Source of the DNA: Flavobacterium laiguense
Lineage (GTDB): Bacteria; Bacteroidota; Bacteroidia; Flavobacteriales; Flavobacteriaceae
Direction of reading: 5' to 3'
Assembly (NCBI RefSeq): GCF_003097655.1
Contig: NZ_QCZH01000001.1
Location: 434,001 to 498,000, forward strand
DNA length: 64,000 nucleotides
The notes under the pieces are model-generated. The model ran no database searches and was not told the DNA's origin. It worked only from the letters and a program-made list of their open reading frames with translations. Below, in pieces: positions 40,092 through 48,623 of the stretch (its first letter is position 1; every line of letters begins with the position of its first letter). The translations under genes and the position numbers were made by a program.

Positions 40092-41078
40092 ATGTCTATA
40101 AAAAACATACGTCTGGAAGTAATGCAGTTTTTAGAAGGTAAGGTTGACGGTTTTGTCGATCAATACTTGATTCCTGTAGAGCAAATATGGCAACCGTCTG
40201 ATTTTTTACCCAATTCAGAAAGTGATAATTTCCTTGAAGAAGTAAAAGAACTTAGAGAAATCTCAAAAGATTTACCGTATGATTTTTGGGTAGCGATGGT
40301 AGGAGATATGATTACCGAAGAAGCTTTGCCAACCTACGAAAATTGGTTGATGGAAGTTGAAGGGGTTGATAACTTAGAAAGAAATGGTTGGGCAAAATGG
40401 GTGCGTCAATGGACTGGTGAAGAGAATCGTCACGGCGATTTGTTGAACAAGTACCTTTATTTATCGGGTCGTGTGAATATGAAAGAAATCGAAATGACGA
40501 CACAACACTTAATCAACGATGGTTTTGATATTGGAACTGGAAGAGATCCGTATAAGAACTTTGTATACACCAGTTTTCAGGAATTAGCGACCTACGTTTC
40601 TCATAATAGAGTTTCACAATTAGCAAAAAGTTACGGAGACAAGAAATTGGCAAAAATGTGTAAGATGATTGCCGGAGACGAAATGCGTCATCACCATGCC
40701 TATAGCCATTTTGTTACTGAAATATTTAAAGTAGATCCTAGCGAAATGATGCTTGCTTTTCAATATATGATGAAAGCGAAAATTGTGATGCCTGCACATT
40801 TCTTGAGGGAATCAGGACAAAAAATAAGCTCCGCTTTCGAACACTTTTCGGATTCTGCACAACGTATTGGGGTCTATACTGCCAACGATTATGTGGATAT
40901 TATGCAAAAACTAATCGAAAAATGGGAGATTGACAAATTTTCCGGTTTGACTGATGAAGCCGAAAAAGCCCGTGATTACTTGATGAAATTGCCGGCTAGA
41001 ATGGCTAAAGTTTCAGAGAGATTAGTCATTCCCCAGGAGTCTTTCCAATTCAAATGGGTAGAACCGGCGAGATTGTAG
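40092..41078 (+). CDS. Acyl-ACP desaturase (di-iron, fatty acid desaturase type 2)
   Basis: 328 residues. These soluble di-iron enzymes insert a cis double bond into an acyl chain bound to acyl carrier protein. The two ExxH metal motifs are visible as Glu111-x-x-His114 (EENRHG) and Glu197-x-x-His200 (DEMRHH). Additional ligands are likely Glu76 (ITEEALP) and Glu164 (SFQELA). Length and motif spacing match plant-type stearoyl-ACP desaturases. The gene is co-transcribed with plsC, which fits a role in supplying unsaturated chains for membrane lipids. Regiospecificity cannot be read from the sequence. Confidence 0.92.
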   Translation: MSIKNIRLEVMQFLEGKVDGFVDQYLIPVEQIWQPSDFLPNSESDNFLEEVKELREISKDLPYDFWVAMVGDMITEEALPTYENWLMEVEGVDNLERNGWAKWVRQWTGEENRHGDLLNKYLYLSGRVNMKEIEMTTQHLINDGFDIGTGRDPYKNFVYTSFQELATYVSHNRVSQLAKSYGDKKLAKMCKMIAGDEMRHHHAYSHFVTEIFKVDPSEMMLAFQYMMKAKIVMPAHFLRESGQKISSAFEHFSDSAQRIGVYTANDYVDIMQKLIEKWEIDKFSGLTDEAEKARDYLMKLPARMAKVSERLVIPQESFQFKWVEPARL

Positions 41079-41190
41079 AATTTAGATTGTAGAATTTAGA
41101 GTTTAGAATTTAGAATTTAGAGTTTAGAAATTGATTTTGCCATTGCCATTGCCATTGAAATTTGACATTGATATTGCTGATTTTTGAGGT
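41075..41190. repeat. Simple-sequence tracts (TTTAGAA unit, then CATTGC/GACATTGAT unit)
   Basis: Directly after the desaturase stop, a degenerate TTTAGAATTTAGAG repeat runs to about 41130. Repeats of TTGCCA and GACATTGATATTG follow to about 41190. The second unit is the same as in the tract at 58547-58594. Function unknown. Confidence 0.65.
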
Positions 41191-41234
41191 TTATACTTTG
41201 AAGGTCAGCATTTTTTTATACATAAACACCACAA

Positions 41235-41888
41235 ATGACTAATCCAGATTTAATTAATAAAACCATTCTTTTTGTAAAAGAAAAATTGGCGAATGCCGAA
41301 GGCGGCCACGATTGGTTTCACATTCAAAGAGTGTATAAAAATGCACTGTTAATAGCAAATGGTGAAACATGCGACGAAACCGTTGTGAAACTGGGTGCTT
41401 TGCTTCACGATATAGCCGACAGTAAATTTCACAGTGGAGATGAAACCGTTGGGCCAAAAGTGGCCCGTGAATTTTTGGAAAGCGAATCCGTTTCGGAAGC
41501 TGTTATCACACATGTAATCCAAATCATAGATAATGTCTCTTTTAAAGGCGGAAAAACGGAAAAGACATTCTCGTCAATAGAATTGGATATTGTTCAAGAT
41601 GCAGACCGTTTAGACGCGATAGGAGCCATTGGGATTGCTAGGGCATTCAATTATGGGGGATTTAAAAACAGAGCTCTGTACAATCCTCAAATTGCACCAA
41701 ATTTGCAAATGAGCAAAGAAGAATACAAAAACAGTCAGACGCCAACAATCAATCATTTTTATGAAAAGTTATTGTTGTTAAAAGACAAAATGAATACTGA
41801 AACGGGTAAACAAATAGCCCAGGAAAGACATCACTACATGCAAGGATTTCTAGCGCAGTTCTATGCCGAGTGGGATGGAGAGTTGTAA
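41235..41888 (+). CDS. HD-domain phosphohydrolase, YedJ-like
   Basis: 217 residues with the HD superfamily metal ligands His29 (DWFHIQRV), His58-Asp59 (LLHDIAD) and Asp122 (VQDADRLDAIGAIGIAR). This last motif is typical of the YedJ-type HD proteins. These are metal-dependent phosphohydrolases whose physiological substrate is not established. The gene stands alone after a repeat-rich gap and ends at a convergent palindrome shared with a lipoprotein gene. Confidence 0.88.
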   Translation: MTNPDLINKTILFVKEKLANAEGGHDWFHIQRVYKNALLIANGETCDETVVKLGALLHDIADSKFHSGDETVGPKVAREFLESESVSEAVITHVIQIIDNVSFKGGKTEKTFSSIELDIVQDADRLDAIGAIGIARAFNYGGFKNRALYNPQIAPNLQMSKEEYKNSQTPTINHFYEKLLLLKDKMNTETGKQIAQERHHYMQGFLAQFYAEWDGEL

Positions 41889-41900
41889 AGAAGAACAATT

Positions 41901-41932
41901 AACCCTTCCAAAAGCCGAATTTTGGAAGGGTT
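41901..41932. terminator. Palindrome between convergent genes, probable bidirectional terminator
   Basis: A perfect 13-bp stem (AACCCTTCCAAAA / TTTTGGAAGGGTT) with a 6-nt loop lies midway between two convergent stop codons. It lacks a long T-run on either strand, so termination is inferred from position and stem strength. Confidence 0.6.
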
Positions 41933-41954
41933 AGTTATTGAATTTCTGATAGGT

Positions 41955-42677
41955 TTAAAGTACCCTTTTGGTCTTAAATAAGCCTGTGTCATTATCTTTG
42001 TTTTTCCAAGTTCCCTCTGCTTTTTCTCCATCTATTGTACCTTTAATGTTGGCTTCCACTGTGCCTTTAATGTATTCTACAATTCCAGTAATGGTGTTGT
42101 TTGCCACAGTCCCTGTTACTATTAAAGCCGTGCCGGAATCGTTATGAGCAATGCCAATGAGGTTCTCCCCTAGGATGCAAAAATTAAATGTATTTGAATT
42201 GGTTTTTCCATCGTCATCAGTAGAAATTCCTACGTAACATTTTACAATTTTGTCTGATTTTTCCTTTTGTATTTCAATACTGGCGTTTGGATGTCCAACA
42301 ATTGTAATGTTTGTAATATTAGGTTCTTGACCAGATGCGCCCACATTAAAATCAAATGATGATTCTCCGTTTTTAAACGTTAATCCAGTAGTAACTTGAC
42401 CAATAGAACTTGCTTCTGTTGCTGTATAAGTATACTCTTTACCATCTATAGTTAAAACCGCTGTTTTGGTGCTATTATTTTGGTTGATAACTATAGTTCC
42501 TGTAGAGCCAACAAACACTCCTTTGTATGTGCCATAATTACTAGAGTCAAATTCTTTAACTGCAGTTGGTGTCTCCGTTAATTGTGATTGTTCGGGTTCG
42601 TCTTTGTCTGATGAGCATGAAAATGTCACTGTTCCAATAAGCACTAGTGCTAAAATAGTTTTTAAAATAGATTTCAT
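41955..42677 (-). CDS. Surface-type lipoprotein of unknown function
   Basis: 240 residues with a lipoprotein signal (TVTFSC, lipidated Cys21) followed by SSDKDEPEQ. An acidic stretch right after the Cys is typical of Bacteroidota lipoproteins exported to the cell surface. The rest is beta-rich, Thr/Asn/Gly-rich and without a family I recognise; short repeats of a 'TGTV.N..ITG.V' and 'IKGTIDGEKAEGTWK' kind suggest a lipocalin-like or META-like beta fold, which is speculative. It is a single gene with about 180 bp of AT-rich DNA upstream. Confidence 0.75.
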   Translation of the reverse strand: MKSILKTILALVLIGTVTFSCSSDKDEPEQSQLTETPTAVKEFDSSNYGTYKGVFVGSTGTIVINQNNSTKTAVLTIDGKEYTYTATEASSIGQVTTGLTFKNGESSFDFNVGASGQEPNITNITIVGHPNASIEIQKEKSDKIVKCYVGISTDDDGKTNSNTFNFCILGENLIGIAHNDSGTALIVTGTVANNTITGIVEYIKGTVEANIKGTIDGEKAEGTWKNKDNDTGLFKTKRVL

Positions 42678-43267
42678 ATTTTCAAGTTTTTAAAATTGGA
42701 TTGCCTACTCTGTTTCCCCTTTTCGGCTAACGGGTTGGTTATTACTCTCTAAAGTGTAACCCGCAAAAGCATTTTTAATAAGCAGCGGATTATTTGTAAT
42801 TTTTTATAAAACAATTGTCATCTAGTAATTAATGCTATAATTTGATGAAGTATACGATTAAAAAAATTTGATTTTTTCATTTTGTTGAAGTTTTGTTTTT
42901 AAGTAAAAAAATATTCGTAGCTTATTACTTTTAAATGTAATTATCGTTAAAAACCCTCTAGCTTTATCTTTAATTAAATGGGTATTTAGAAGACCACATT
43001 CCATCGTTATTATTTCTGAAACTGTATTTGAATTATCTAATTGTAAGTTTGCACTTATTTGTTCGATTTGTGATTTTAACATTATAATTTTATGGTATTA
43101 TGCGTTTTGTTAAAATTTTGATACTTCAAAGAACTGTATTTAAGACCACAAAAAAAATACCTATAAATAGGTGTTTATGGTATTAATTTTGTTGTCTGGG
43201 GTAATTTCTGAAATTTAATTAATCAAGAATTATAGGAATTGATAGTATAGAGTAGTTTTCTTTTGGT
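42678..43267. other. AT-rich region between lipoprotein and regulator genes
   Basis: About 590 bp. A GGGTT...AACCC pair near 42730-42765 could form a weak hairpin. A marginal minus-strand ORF is listed separately. I see no promoter of good quality and no RNA gene. Confidence 0.5.
42858..43082 (-). CDS. Possible small hypothetical protein (74 residues)
   Basis: The minus-strand frame from ATG 43082 encodes MLKSQIEQISANLQLDNSNTVSE..., with an acidic or polar first half and a basic, hydrophobic Lys/Phe-rich second half. No family is recognised and no ribosome-binding site or promoter is evident. It sits in a non-coding-looking, AT-rich gap, so it may be a chance frame. It is retained because nothing else explains 200 bp here. 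Confidence 0.2.
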   Translation of the reverse strand: MLKSQIEQISANLQLDNSNTVSEIITMECGLLNTHLIKDKARGFLTIITFKSNKLRIFFYLKTKLQQNEKIKFF

Positions 43268-44029
43268 TTAAATCAAACCTTGTAGCAAACATTTACGAAC
43301 CAATTCTACTGAATTTTTTGTACCTGATTTATAATTGATGTTTTTTCGGTGTGTTTTTACCGTATATTCACTAATAATCAAAAATTCGGCAATTTTTTTG
43401 TTTGTATAACCTTCGGAAATAAGTTTTATAATTTCAATTTCCCTTTTTGAAAATGATGTTAATTCTTTAAGATCTAGAATGACACTAATATTAGTATAAG
43501 AAGGCTCGTTATTTAATCCTATAAGTGAAATCGTATTGTTATTCGTTTTGGTAATATGATCTATATTGGTGTGGATATTCAGGGATTTCCCAATGCGAAA
43601 GTCATCATCTATTGTCAGTATTATAGATTGATGATTTAACAGACAATATTCCCCATTTTTCATTCGACTTCTAAAGGAATAATTTGCTTTGTAATTAGGG
43701 ATTTTTTCTTTTCCTAATTTATTATGAAGGAGCTCAAAATAAGTAGCTTCCGCTTTTGCAACAAACTCCATATCATCAGGATGAATTGTATTTAAGACAT
43801 CATCAAAGGTTACTGTTTCTGGATCAAATCCATGAATCTCAGCTATGGACGGACTGACATTGGATAAGGACATATCATAAAAATCTATGATATAAAAGTA
43901 AAATGGCCCCACACTGATTAAAGAACTTATAATTTCATCAAAGTTGAATTGAGGAACTAATGTACTTAGATCAGTTGTTATTTCCGTAGCCTCCCAAACT
44001 GTTTTCAGTTTATTTATTTCTGGATCCAT
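43268..44029 (-). CDS. PAS-LuxR transcriptional regulator
   Basis: The start ATG 44029 (MDPEINKLKTVWEA) is preferred over a longer frame from 44086, because the added residues look like intergenic DNA. The 253-residue product has a PAS-fold sensor (about 40-170; SPSIAEIHGFDPETVTFDDVLNTIHPDD) and a C-terminal LuxR-type helix-turn-helix (about 190-253; FSKREIEIIKLISEGYTNKKIAEFLIISEYTVKTHR). This is a common Flavobacteriaceae single-component regulator architecture. The final recognition region reads NINYKSGTKNS, where I would expect IxxKxGxxNx, so the family hinge Leu is replaced by Ser. Target genes are unknown. Confidence 0.85.
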   Translation of the reverse strand: MDPEINKLKTVWEATEITTDLSTLVPQFNFDEIISSLISVGPFYFYIIDFYDMSLSNVSPSIAEIHGFDPETVTFDDVLNTIHPDDMEFVAKAEATYFELLHNKLGKEKIPNYKANYSFRSRMKNGEYCLLNHQSIILTIDDDFRIGKSLNIHTNIDHITKTNNNTISLIGLNNEPSYTNISVILDLKELTSFSKREIEIIKLISEGYTNKKIAEFLIISEYTVKTHRKNINYKSGTKNSVELVRKCLLQGLI

Positions 44030-44138
44030 AAATTTTGCTGATTTAAAGATCCCTAAGGTATTAAAAAAAAGTATATTTAGTGGCAAAGTCTATACGGAGC
44101 CTTATTTTTTAAAATTGAAAAAACAATTTTATAGTGTT

Positions 44139-44534
44139 TTACATCCCTTTCTCTTTCATTTCCAAAATCACATCCGAAGCATTCTTAAAAGTAGGAGCTT
44201 GTTCAATGATACTTCCCACACGTTTTTTATTCAGTTTAAAAGTAATGTCATTTTCGGTGGTGAATAAAAGTGCCGTCAAAAAGGGATTGTTCATGTATGG
44301 AGCCAAAACAATATATGCTTCATCAAGAGTGTGAAAGCTCTCAATTTCCTCAGTTTTATAACGCGCCGTAACCGAAAGGCTGAAGATACCATCATTCAAA
44401 ACGGGACGAACATAAATGTTTTTCAATTCAGTATCGCCTATGGTTTTGGCTAGGGTTAATTTGGCATAGGTTTTATTTTCGATGCTTTCTTTTACTTTTT
44501 CCCAGAATTCAGCAAATACAGGTTGGAATGACAT
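44139..44534 (-). CDS. Conserved-looking hypothetical protein
   Basis: 131 residues, not recognised. It is soluble, with no signal peptide or membrane segment. It starts MSFQPVFAEFWEKVKESIENKTYAKLTLAKTIG, has a central beta-rich part (IYVRPVLNDGIFSLSVTARYKT) and ends in a short helix (ASDVILEMKEKG). Codon use and composition are like the neighbours. It lies 94 bp after the enoyl-CoA hydratase gene on the same strand, so co-transcription is possible. Confidence 0.7.
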   Translation of the reverse strand: MSFQPVFAEFWEKVKESIENKTYAKLTLAKTIGDTELKNIYVRPVLNDGIFSLSVTARYKTEEIESFHTLDEAYIVLAPYMNNPFLTALLFTTENDITFKLNKKRVGSIIEQAPTFKNASDVILEMKEKGM

Positions 44535-44628
44535 AGTTTTTATTTTTAGGTAATTAAATTTTAAATAAGTAGTATTCTTGTTTTTTAAATACTCAGGTTA
44601 CAGCATACTATAACCTGAGCACTAAAAA

Positions 44629-45411
44629 CTATTTTCCCGTAAAAACGGCTTTTCTTTTTTCTAAAAAGGCTTTGGTTCCTTCGCTAAAATCTTCGGTTCC
44701 AAAACATTTTCCAAAGTTTTTTATCTCGGTTTCGTAACCGTTTTTACCATCTGCAAAATTGGCATTGATTGCTTTTATGGCTCTACCAATGGCAAAAGGG
44801 GAGTTTTTCATGATTTTTTGGGCAATACCAGTACAAAATTCGATTAGTTCAGCTTGCGGTACTACGTGATTCACTAATCCGTATTGTTTGGCCTCCTCGG
44901 CAGAGATCATTCCAGCGGTCATAATCATTTCCATCGCACGACCTTTACCAATGAGTTGCGGCAAACGTTGTGTTCCTCCATAACCTGGGATAACTCCAAG
45001 AGAAACTTCCGGTAGTCCCATTTTGGCATTCTCTGAGGCCACTCTAAAATGACAAGCCATGGCCAATTCCAGTCCACCACCCAAGGCAAAACCATTGACA
45101 GCGGCTATAACTGGAGTTTTTAGGTTCTCTATAAAATTAAATAAAAGTTCTTGTCCTTGAAAAGCCAGTTGAGCTCCTTCTTCGATAGTGAAATGAGCAA
45201 ATTCGGAGATGTCGGCTCCCGCAACAAATGCTTTTTCTCCGCTACCGGTTAGTATGATAACTTGAATTTCTTTGTTTTTACCCAATACTTTAATGGCTTT
45301 ATGCAAGTCGTTTATCGTTGCAATATTCAAAGCATTTAGTTTAGTTGGTCTGTTGATTACAACCGTTGCGATGTTGTTTTCTATTGTAATTAAAAGGTTC
45401 TCGTAGTTCAT
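44629..45411 (-). CDS. Enoyl-CoA hydratase (crotonase family)
   Basis: 260 residues. Crotonase-fold enzymes of this kind hydrate trans-2-enoyl-CoA in beta-oxidation or related acyl-CoA routes. The oxyanion-hole stretches (FVAGADISEF and ALGGGLELA) are visible, as are both catalytic Glu residues, Glu115 (GGLELAMAC) and Glu135 (GLPEVSLG), which are expected for a true hydratase. Length is standard. It lies only 9 bp after the histidine kinase gene, so it belongs to the hemH-hemJ-kinase transcript; a functional link to heme is not obvious. Confidence 0.93.
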   Translation of the reverse strand: MNYENLLITIENNIATVVINRPTKLNALNIATINDLHKAIKVLGKNKEIQVIILTGSGEKAFVAGADISEFAHFTIEEGAQLAFQGQELLFNFIENLKTPVIAAVNGFALGGGLELAMACHFRVASENAKMGLPEVSLGVIPGYGGTQRLPQLIGKGRAMEMIMTAGMISAEEAKQYGLVNHVVPQAELIEFCTGIAQKIMKNSPFAIGRAIKAINANFADGKNGYETEIKNFGKCFGTEDFSEGTKAFLEKRKAVFTGK

Positions 45412-45420
45412 TTTATTGGT

Positions 45421-46893
45421 TTAAGTGTTAGTGATGGGTAGGGTAACCGTAAAAGTAGTTCCACTTCCAAATTTGGTTTCAAAGGTAATTGTTCCGTTGT
45501 AGTTTTCGATAATGTTTTTTATAATTCCGAGGCCTAAACCCATTCCGCTATTTTTGGTGGTGAATTTGGGTTCAAATATGTTATTGAAATTATGTTTTTC
45601 AATTCCAGTTCCGTTATCTTGTATGGAAATGATTACCTCGTTTGCTATTTTTTTTATGGTAACCAAGACCCATTTGTTTTTTTGGGCAGACGGAATGGCT
45701 TGTGTCGCATTTTTGACCAAATTGGTAATGACTCTAATGAGTTGCGTACGATCCATTTTTGAAATGATTTCTTTTTCTTGACTTTCAAAAACGATATAAT
45801 CTTCGTTAAAGATATCCAATGTTAGTTCTACAACTTCCACCACATTCAAGACTTCATTTTGTTGGGCCGGCATAGAAGCAAAATTAGAAAATGCTGAGGC
45901 TACAGAGCTCATCGTGTCAATTTGTTGAATTAGCGATTCGGAGAAATCATTTAATTTTTGTTTAATATTTGCGTCTTCAGGGTTGAATCTCCTTTGGAAA
46001 CTTTGTACCGTGAGGCGCATTGGCGTAAGCGGATTCTTGATTTCGTGCGCCACTTGTTTAGCCATTTCTCTCCAAGCCAAGTCGCGTTCGTTTTGGGCGA
46101 GTTTTATGGCGTTTCTTTCGAGTTCTTCAATCATTCTATTGTAGGCAATCAACAGCATGTTTATCTCTTTAATCTTGGCCGAAAATGGAATTATCTTGCT
46201 TTTTTGATTCAAACTGGTTTCGCTCAATTTTTTCGCAAAATCGTTGATGGGTTTGGTTATAAAAGAGGACAGGAAATAGGCGAAGGCAAAAGCCACAATA
46301 ATCATAAAGGTGTAGACTTGTGCCAAATGAATTAGAAAATTGTTTAATTCTTTTTCGTAATAACCATCGTCGGGGATATTGGGCAAAAGGAGAATTCCGA
46401 TGGGTTTGAATTTTTTGTTTTTTATCAGACTGTAGGAGGAACGATACTTAATGCCGTCAATCGTTTTGACGTCTACGTATCTTTTGTTGATCGATGACCG
46501 TACCAATCGAAGGATGAATTTTGAAATGGTAGGGGAATGTGGTTCTACAGAAAAGGATTCTTTAGACGATTTAAGTAATTTTCCCTCTAAGGAATATATT
46601 TGAATTTCAGCATTTTGTATGTCCGATACTTCGTGAATTTTATCCTTGAAAATTAATTTGATATTTTCATTGGTCAAAGGATAGGTCGTATTTGAAAGAA
46701 CATAATTGATATGCTTTTTTACATAACGCTCTATGTTTTCAACCCGTCGTTGATTGTATTCTTTGGCTACACTTTTGTACTGTATTATGGAGATCGTTAT
46801 AAGCAATATAGAGGTTGCGATGATTAGTACAATCATCGATAGAAAGATTCTAACACGTAATGAAACTAAGGGAATCTTAAAATTTTGAACCAT
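45421..46893 (-). CDS. Membrane sensor histidine kinase, NtrY-like
   Basis: 490 residues: a transmembrane helix at about 14-37, a periplasmic sensor region of about 150 residues, a second helix at about 188-213, HAMP (about 213-265), HisKA with phospho-acceptor His283 (VAHEIKNPLTPMRL), and a C-terminal HATPase with NLVKNATQAI, DNGTGIE and GMGLGLGI. The 'NPLTPMRLT' form is typical of NtrY-like kinases. No response regulator is adjacent. The gene starts 2 bp after hemJ, which implies co-expression with the last heme steps; a role in sensing envelope or redox state is possible but inferred. Confidence 0.9.
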   Translation of the reverse strand: MVQNFKIPLVSLRVRIFLSMIVLIIATSILLITISIIQYKSVAKEYNQRRVENIERYVKKHINYVLSNTTYPLTNENIKLIFKDKIHEVSDIQNAEIQIYSLEGKLLKSSKESFSVEPHSPTISKFILRLVRSSINKRYVDVKTIDGIKYRSSYSLIKNKKFKPIGILLLPNIPDDGYYEKELNNFLIHLAQVYTFMIIVAFAFAYFLSSFITKPINDFAKKLSETSLNQKSKIIPFSAKIKEINMLLIAYNRMIEELERNAIKLAQNERDLAWREMAKQVAHEIKNPLTPMRLTVQSFQRRFNPEDANIKQKLNDFSESLIQQIDTMSSVASAFSNFASMPAQQNEVLNVVEVVELTLDIFNEDYIVFESQEKEIISKMDRTQLIRVITNLVKNATQAIPSAQKNKWVLVTIKKIANEVIISIQDNGTGIEKHNFNNIFEPKFTTKNSGMGLGLGIIKNIIENYNGTITFETKFGSGTTFTVTLPITNT

Positions 46894-46895
46894 AA

Positions 46896-47450
46896 TTACG
46901 ATTTATTTCGCTCTCTTATTCTTTTGTAAAATTTAAAGCCAAGCATAATAGTAATCGAAAACAAAAAGATACCTACAACTCCATAAATCCAATTCACGGC
47001 GTTTTTTAATATTACTAAAAAGACAACGGCAAATAAAATGATGGTTGCTCCTTCGTTCCACAATCTCATAAAATTGGTGGTGTATTTTACTTTGTCGTTT
47101 TGTAATTGATTGAATATTTGCTGGCATTTTAAATGATACAGATACAACACAAAAACAAAGCCAAGTTTTACATGCATCCAGGGCATTTGTAGCCAAGTGT
47201 TGCCAATATCGGTAAAAAACAACATCCAAAAAGCAAAAAAACTAGCCAATACAGCCGATGGCCACGTGATAATGTACCATAAACGGTACGACATAATTTT
47301 ATACTGTTTTTGAAGAATTTCTTTTTCTGGAGAGGGTTTGTCGGCAGCTTCTATTTGGTATACAAATAATCGAACGATATAGAATAAACCAGAAAACCAG
47401 GTAATTACAAAGATCAGATGAAGTGATTTGAGATAATTATAATAATCCAT
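46896..47450 (-). CDS. hemJ: HemJ-type protoporphyrinogen IX oxidase
   Basis: 184 residues, with about four to five membrane helices. The sequence matches the HemJ (PgoX) family, formerly annotated as CopD-like: a conserved His11 in helix 1 (KSLHLIFVITWFSGLFY) and Lys95 (WMHVKLG) correspond to the two residues shown to be essential in cyanobacterial HemJ. It oxidises protoporphyrinogen IX to protoporphyrin IX in the membrane. It lies 27 bp after hemH, which uses its product, and no hemG or hemY is seen, supporting the assignment. Confidence 0.9.
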   Translation of the reverse strand: MDYYNYLKSLHLIFVITWFSGLFYIVRLFVYQIEAADKPSPEKEILQKQYKIMSYRLWYIITWPSAVLASFFAFWMLFFTDIGNTWLQMPWMHVKLGFVFVLYLYHLKCQQIFNQLQNDKVKYTTNFMRLWNEGATIILFAVVFLVILKNAVNWIYGVVGIFLFSITIMLGFKFYKRIRERNKS

Positions 47451-47477
47451 TTTTAAATTTTAAGCATTATTAATTTT

Positions 47478-48503
47478 CTATTCGCTTTTTGCTGAACTCC
47501 AATCAGTAATCCAGTTACTTACCGTAGCACACCATTCGTCACTGTCATTCAAACAAGGAATGGCCAAGAAATTTTCGCCTCCGTGTTCTTTGAATTGGTG
47601 GTTGGCTTCCATGGCGATTTCTTCTAGGGTTTCCAAACAATCCGCAACAAAAGCGGGTGTAACGACTGCTAGATTCTTAATTCCTTTCTCTGGCATTTTA
47701 TTCACTTCGACATCCGTGTAAGGTTCAAGCCATTTGTCTCCCGCCAATCGGGATTGAAAGGTTTGGCTGTATTTTTCTTTTGGAATACCCAATTTTTCAA
47801 CTACCAATTTTGTGGTTTCATAACATTGGTGGCGGTAGCAGAATTCATGACAAGGCGATGGCGTTTGACAGCAAGAACCGTCAATCTTGCAATCTTTGGT
47901 GGTAATGTCAGTTTTTCGAATATGACGCTCCGGCAAACCATGATACGAAAACAATAAATGATCGTAGTCAAATTGATCCAAATGCTTTTTTATAGAATCG
48001 GCCAAATTCTGAATGTAATCCGGTTTATTATAAAAGGCAGGAACATGGGAGAATTTCATGTTCGGAAAATGTTGCTTTCTGATTTCTTCCGCTTTTTCCA
48101 GTACCGTCGTGGTAGAGGACATGGCATGATGTGGATACAAAGGAAATAGCAAAACCTCGGTAACTCCTTTGTTAGCAAGTTCCTGTAAGCCAGAAAGCAG
48201 ACTTGGATTTCCGTAACGCATCGCCAAGGCAACGGGAACATTGACTTGGGGTTTTACCTTTTCGTGCATTCTTTTGGAGATGACCACCAGAGGCGAACCT
48301 TCCTCCCACCATATTTTTGCGTAAGCGGAAGCTGCTTTTTCGGGCCTGTTTCTAAGGATAATGCCGCGAACCAATAAGGCTCGTAACAAATACGGAACGT
48401 CAATCACGTATTTGTCCATTAAAAATTCATCTAAATAAGGTTTTACATCTTTGGGAGTTGGACTTTCTGGAGAGCCTAAGTTTATTAATAATACGCCTTT
48501 CAT
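47478..48503 (-). CDS. hemH: Ferrochelatase, with internal Cys cluster
   Basis: 341 residues. The enzyme inserts ferrous iron into protoporphyrin IX. The catalytic His188 lies in SYHGLPERH, and the conserved acidic residue is Glu291 in CLETLEEI. An insertion after the active-site His carries six Cys (205, 211, 212, 218, 222, 227) in KDCKIDGSCC and PCHEFCYRHQC. Internal Cys sets of this kind bind a [2Fe-2S] cluster in the ferrochelatase class described from Myxococcus. The gene heads the minus-strand unit hemH-hemJ-kinase-crotonase. A candidate -7 element lies just upstream. Confidence 0.96.
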   Translation of the reverse strand: MKGVLLINLGSPESPTPKDVKPYLDEFLMDKYVIDVPYLLRALLVRGIILRNRPEKAASAYAKIWWEEGSPLVVISKRMHEKVKPQVNVPVALAMRYGNPSLLSGLQELANKGVTEVLLFPLYPHHAMSSTTTVLEKAEEIRKQHFPNMKFSHVPAFYNKPDYIQNLADSIKKHLDQFDYDHLLFSYHGLPERHIRKTDITTKDCKIDGSCCQTPSPCHEFCYRHQCYETTKLVVEKLGIPKEKYSQTFQSRLAGDKWLEPYTDVEVNKMPEKGIKNLAVVTPAFVADCLETLEEIAMEANHQFKEHGGENFLAIPCLNDSDEWCATVSNWITDWSSAKSE

Positions 48504-48523
48504 ATTTCGTTTTTTTGATGTTT

Positions 48524-48531
48524 CAAAAATA
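48524..48531 (-). promoter_or_regulatory. -7 promoter element of hemH
   Basis: On the minus strand TATTTTTG fits TAnnTTTG, 20 bp before the hemH ATG. A matching -33 TTG is not clear. Confidence 0.45.
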
Positions 48532-48623
48532 GCTAAACTTACTTTTGGATAAATTGATATTAACTACTTTTTAATTATTGTTGAATATAGAAACCTGATG
48601 CTTTTGTTTAATCGAAATTTTAT

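Noticed and set aside
40077..40095. Possible attenuator between plsC and the desaturase gene
   Set aside because: The 12-bp gap contains no stem; it is a normal operon junction.
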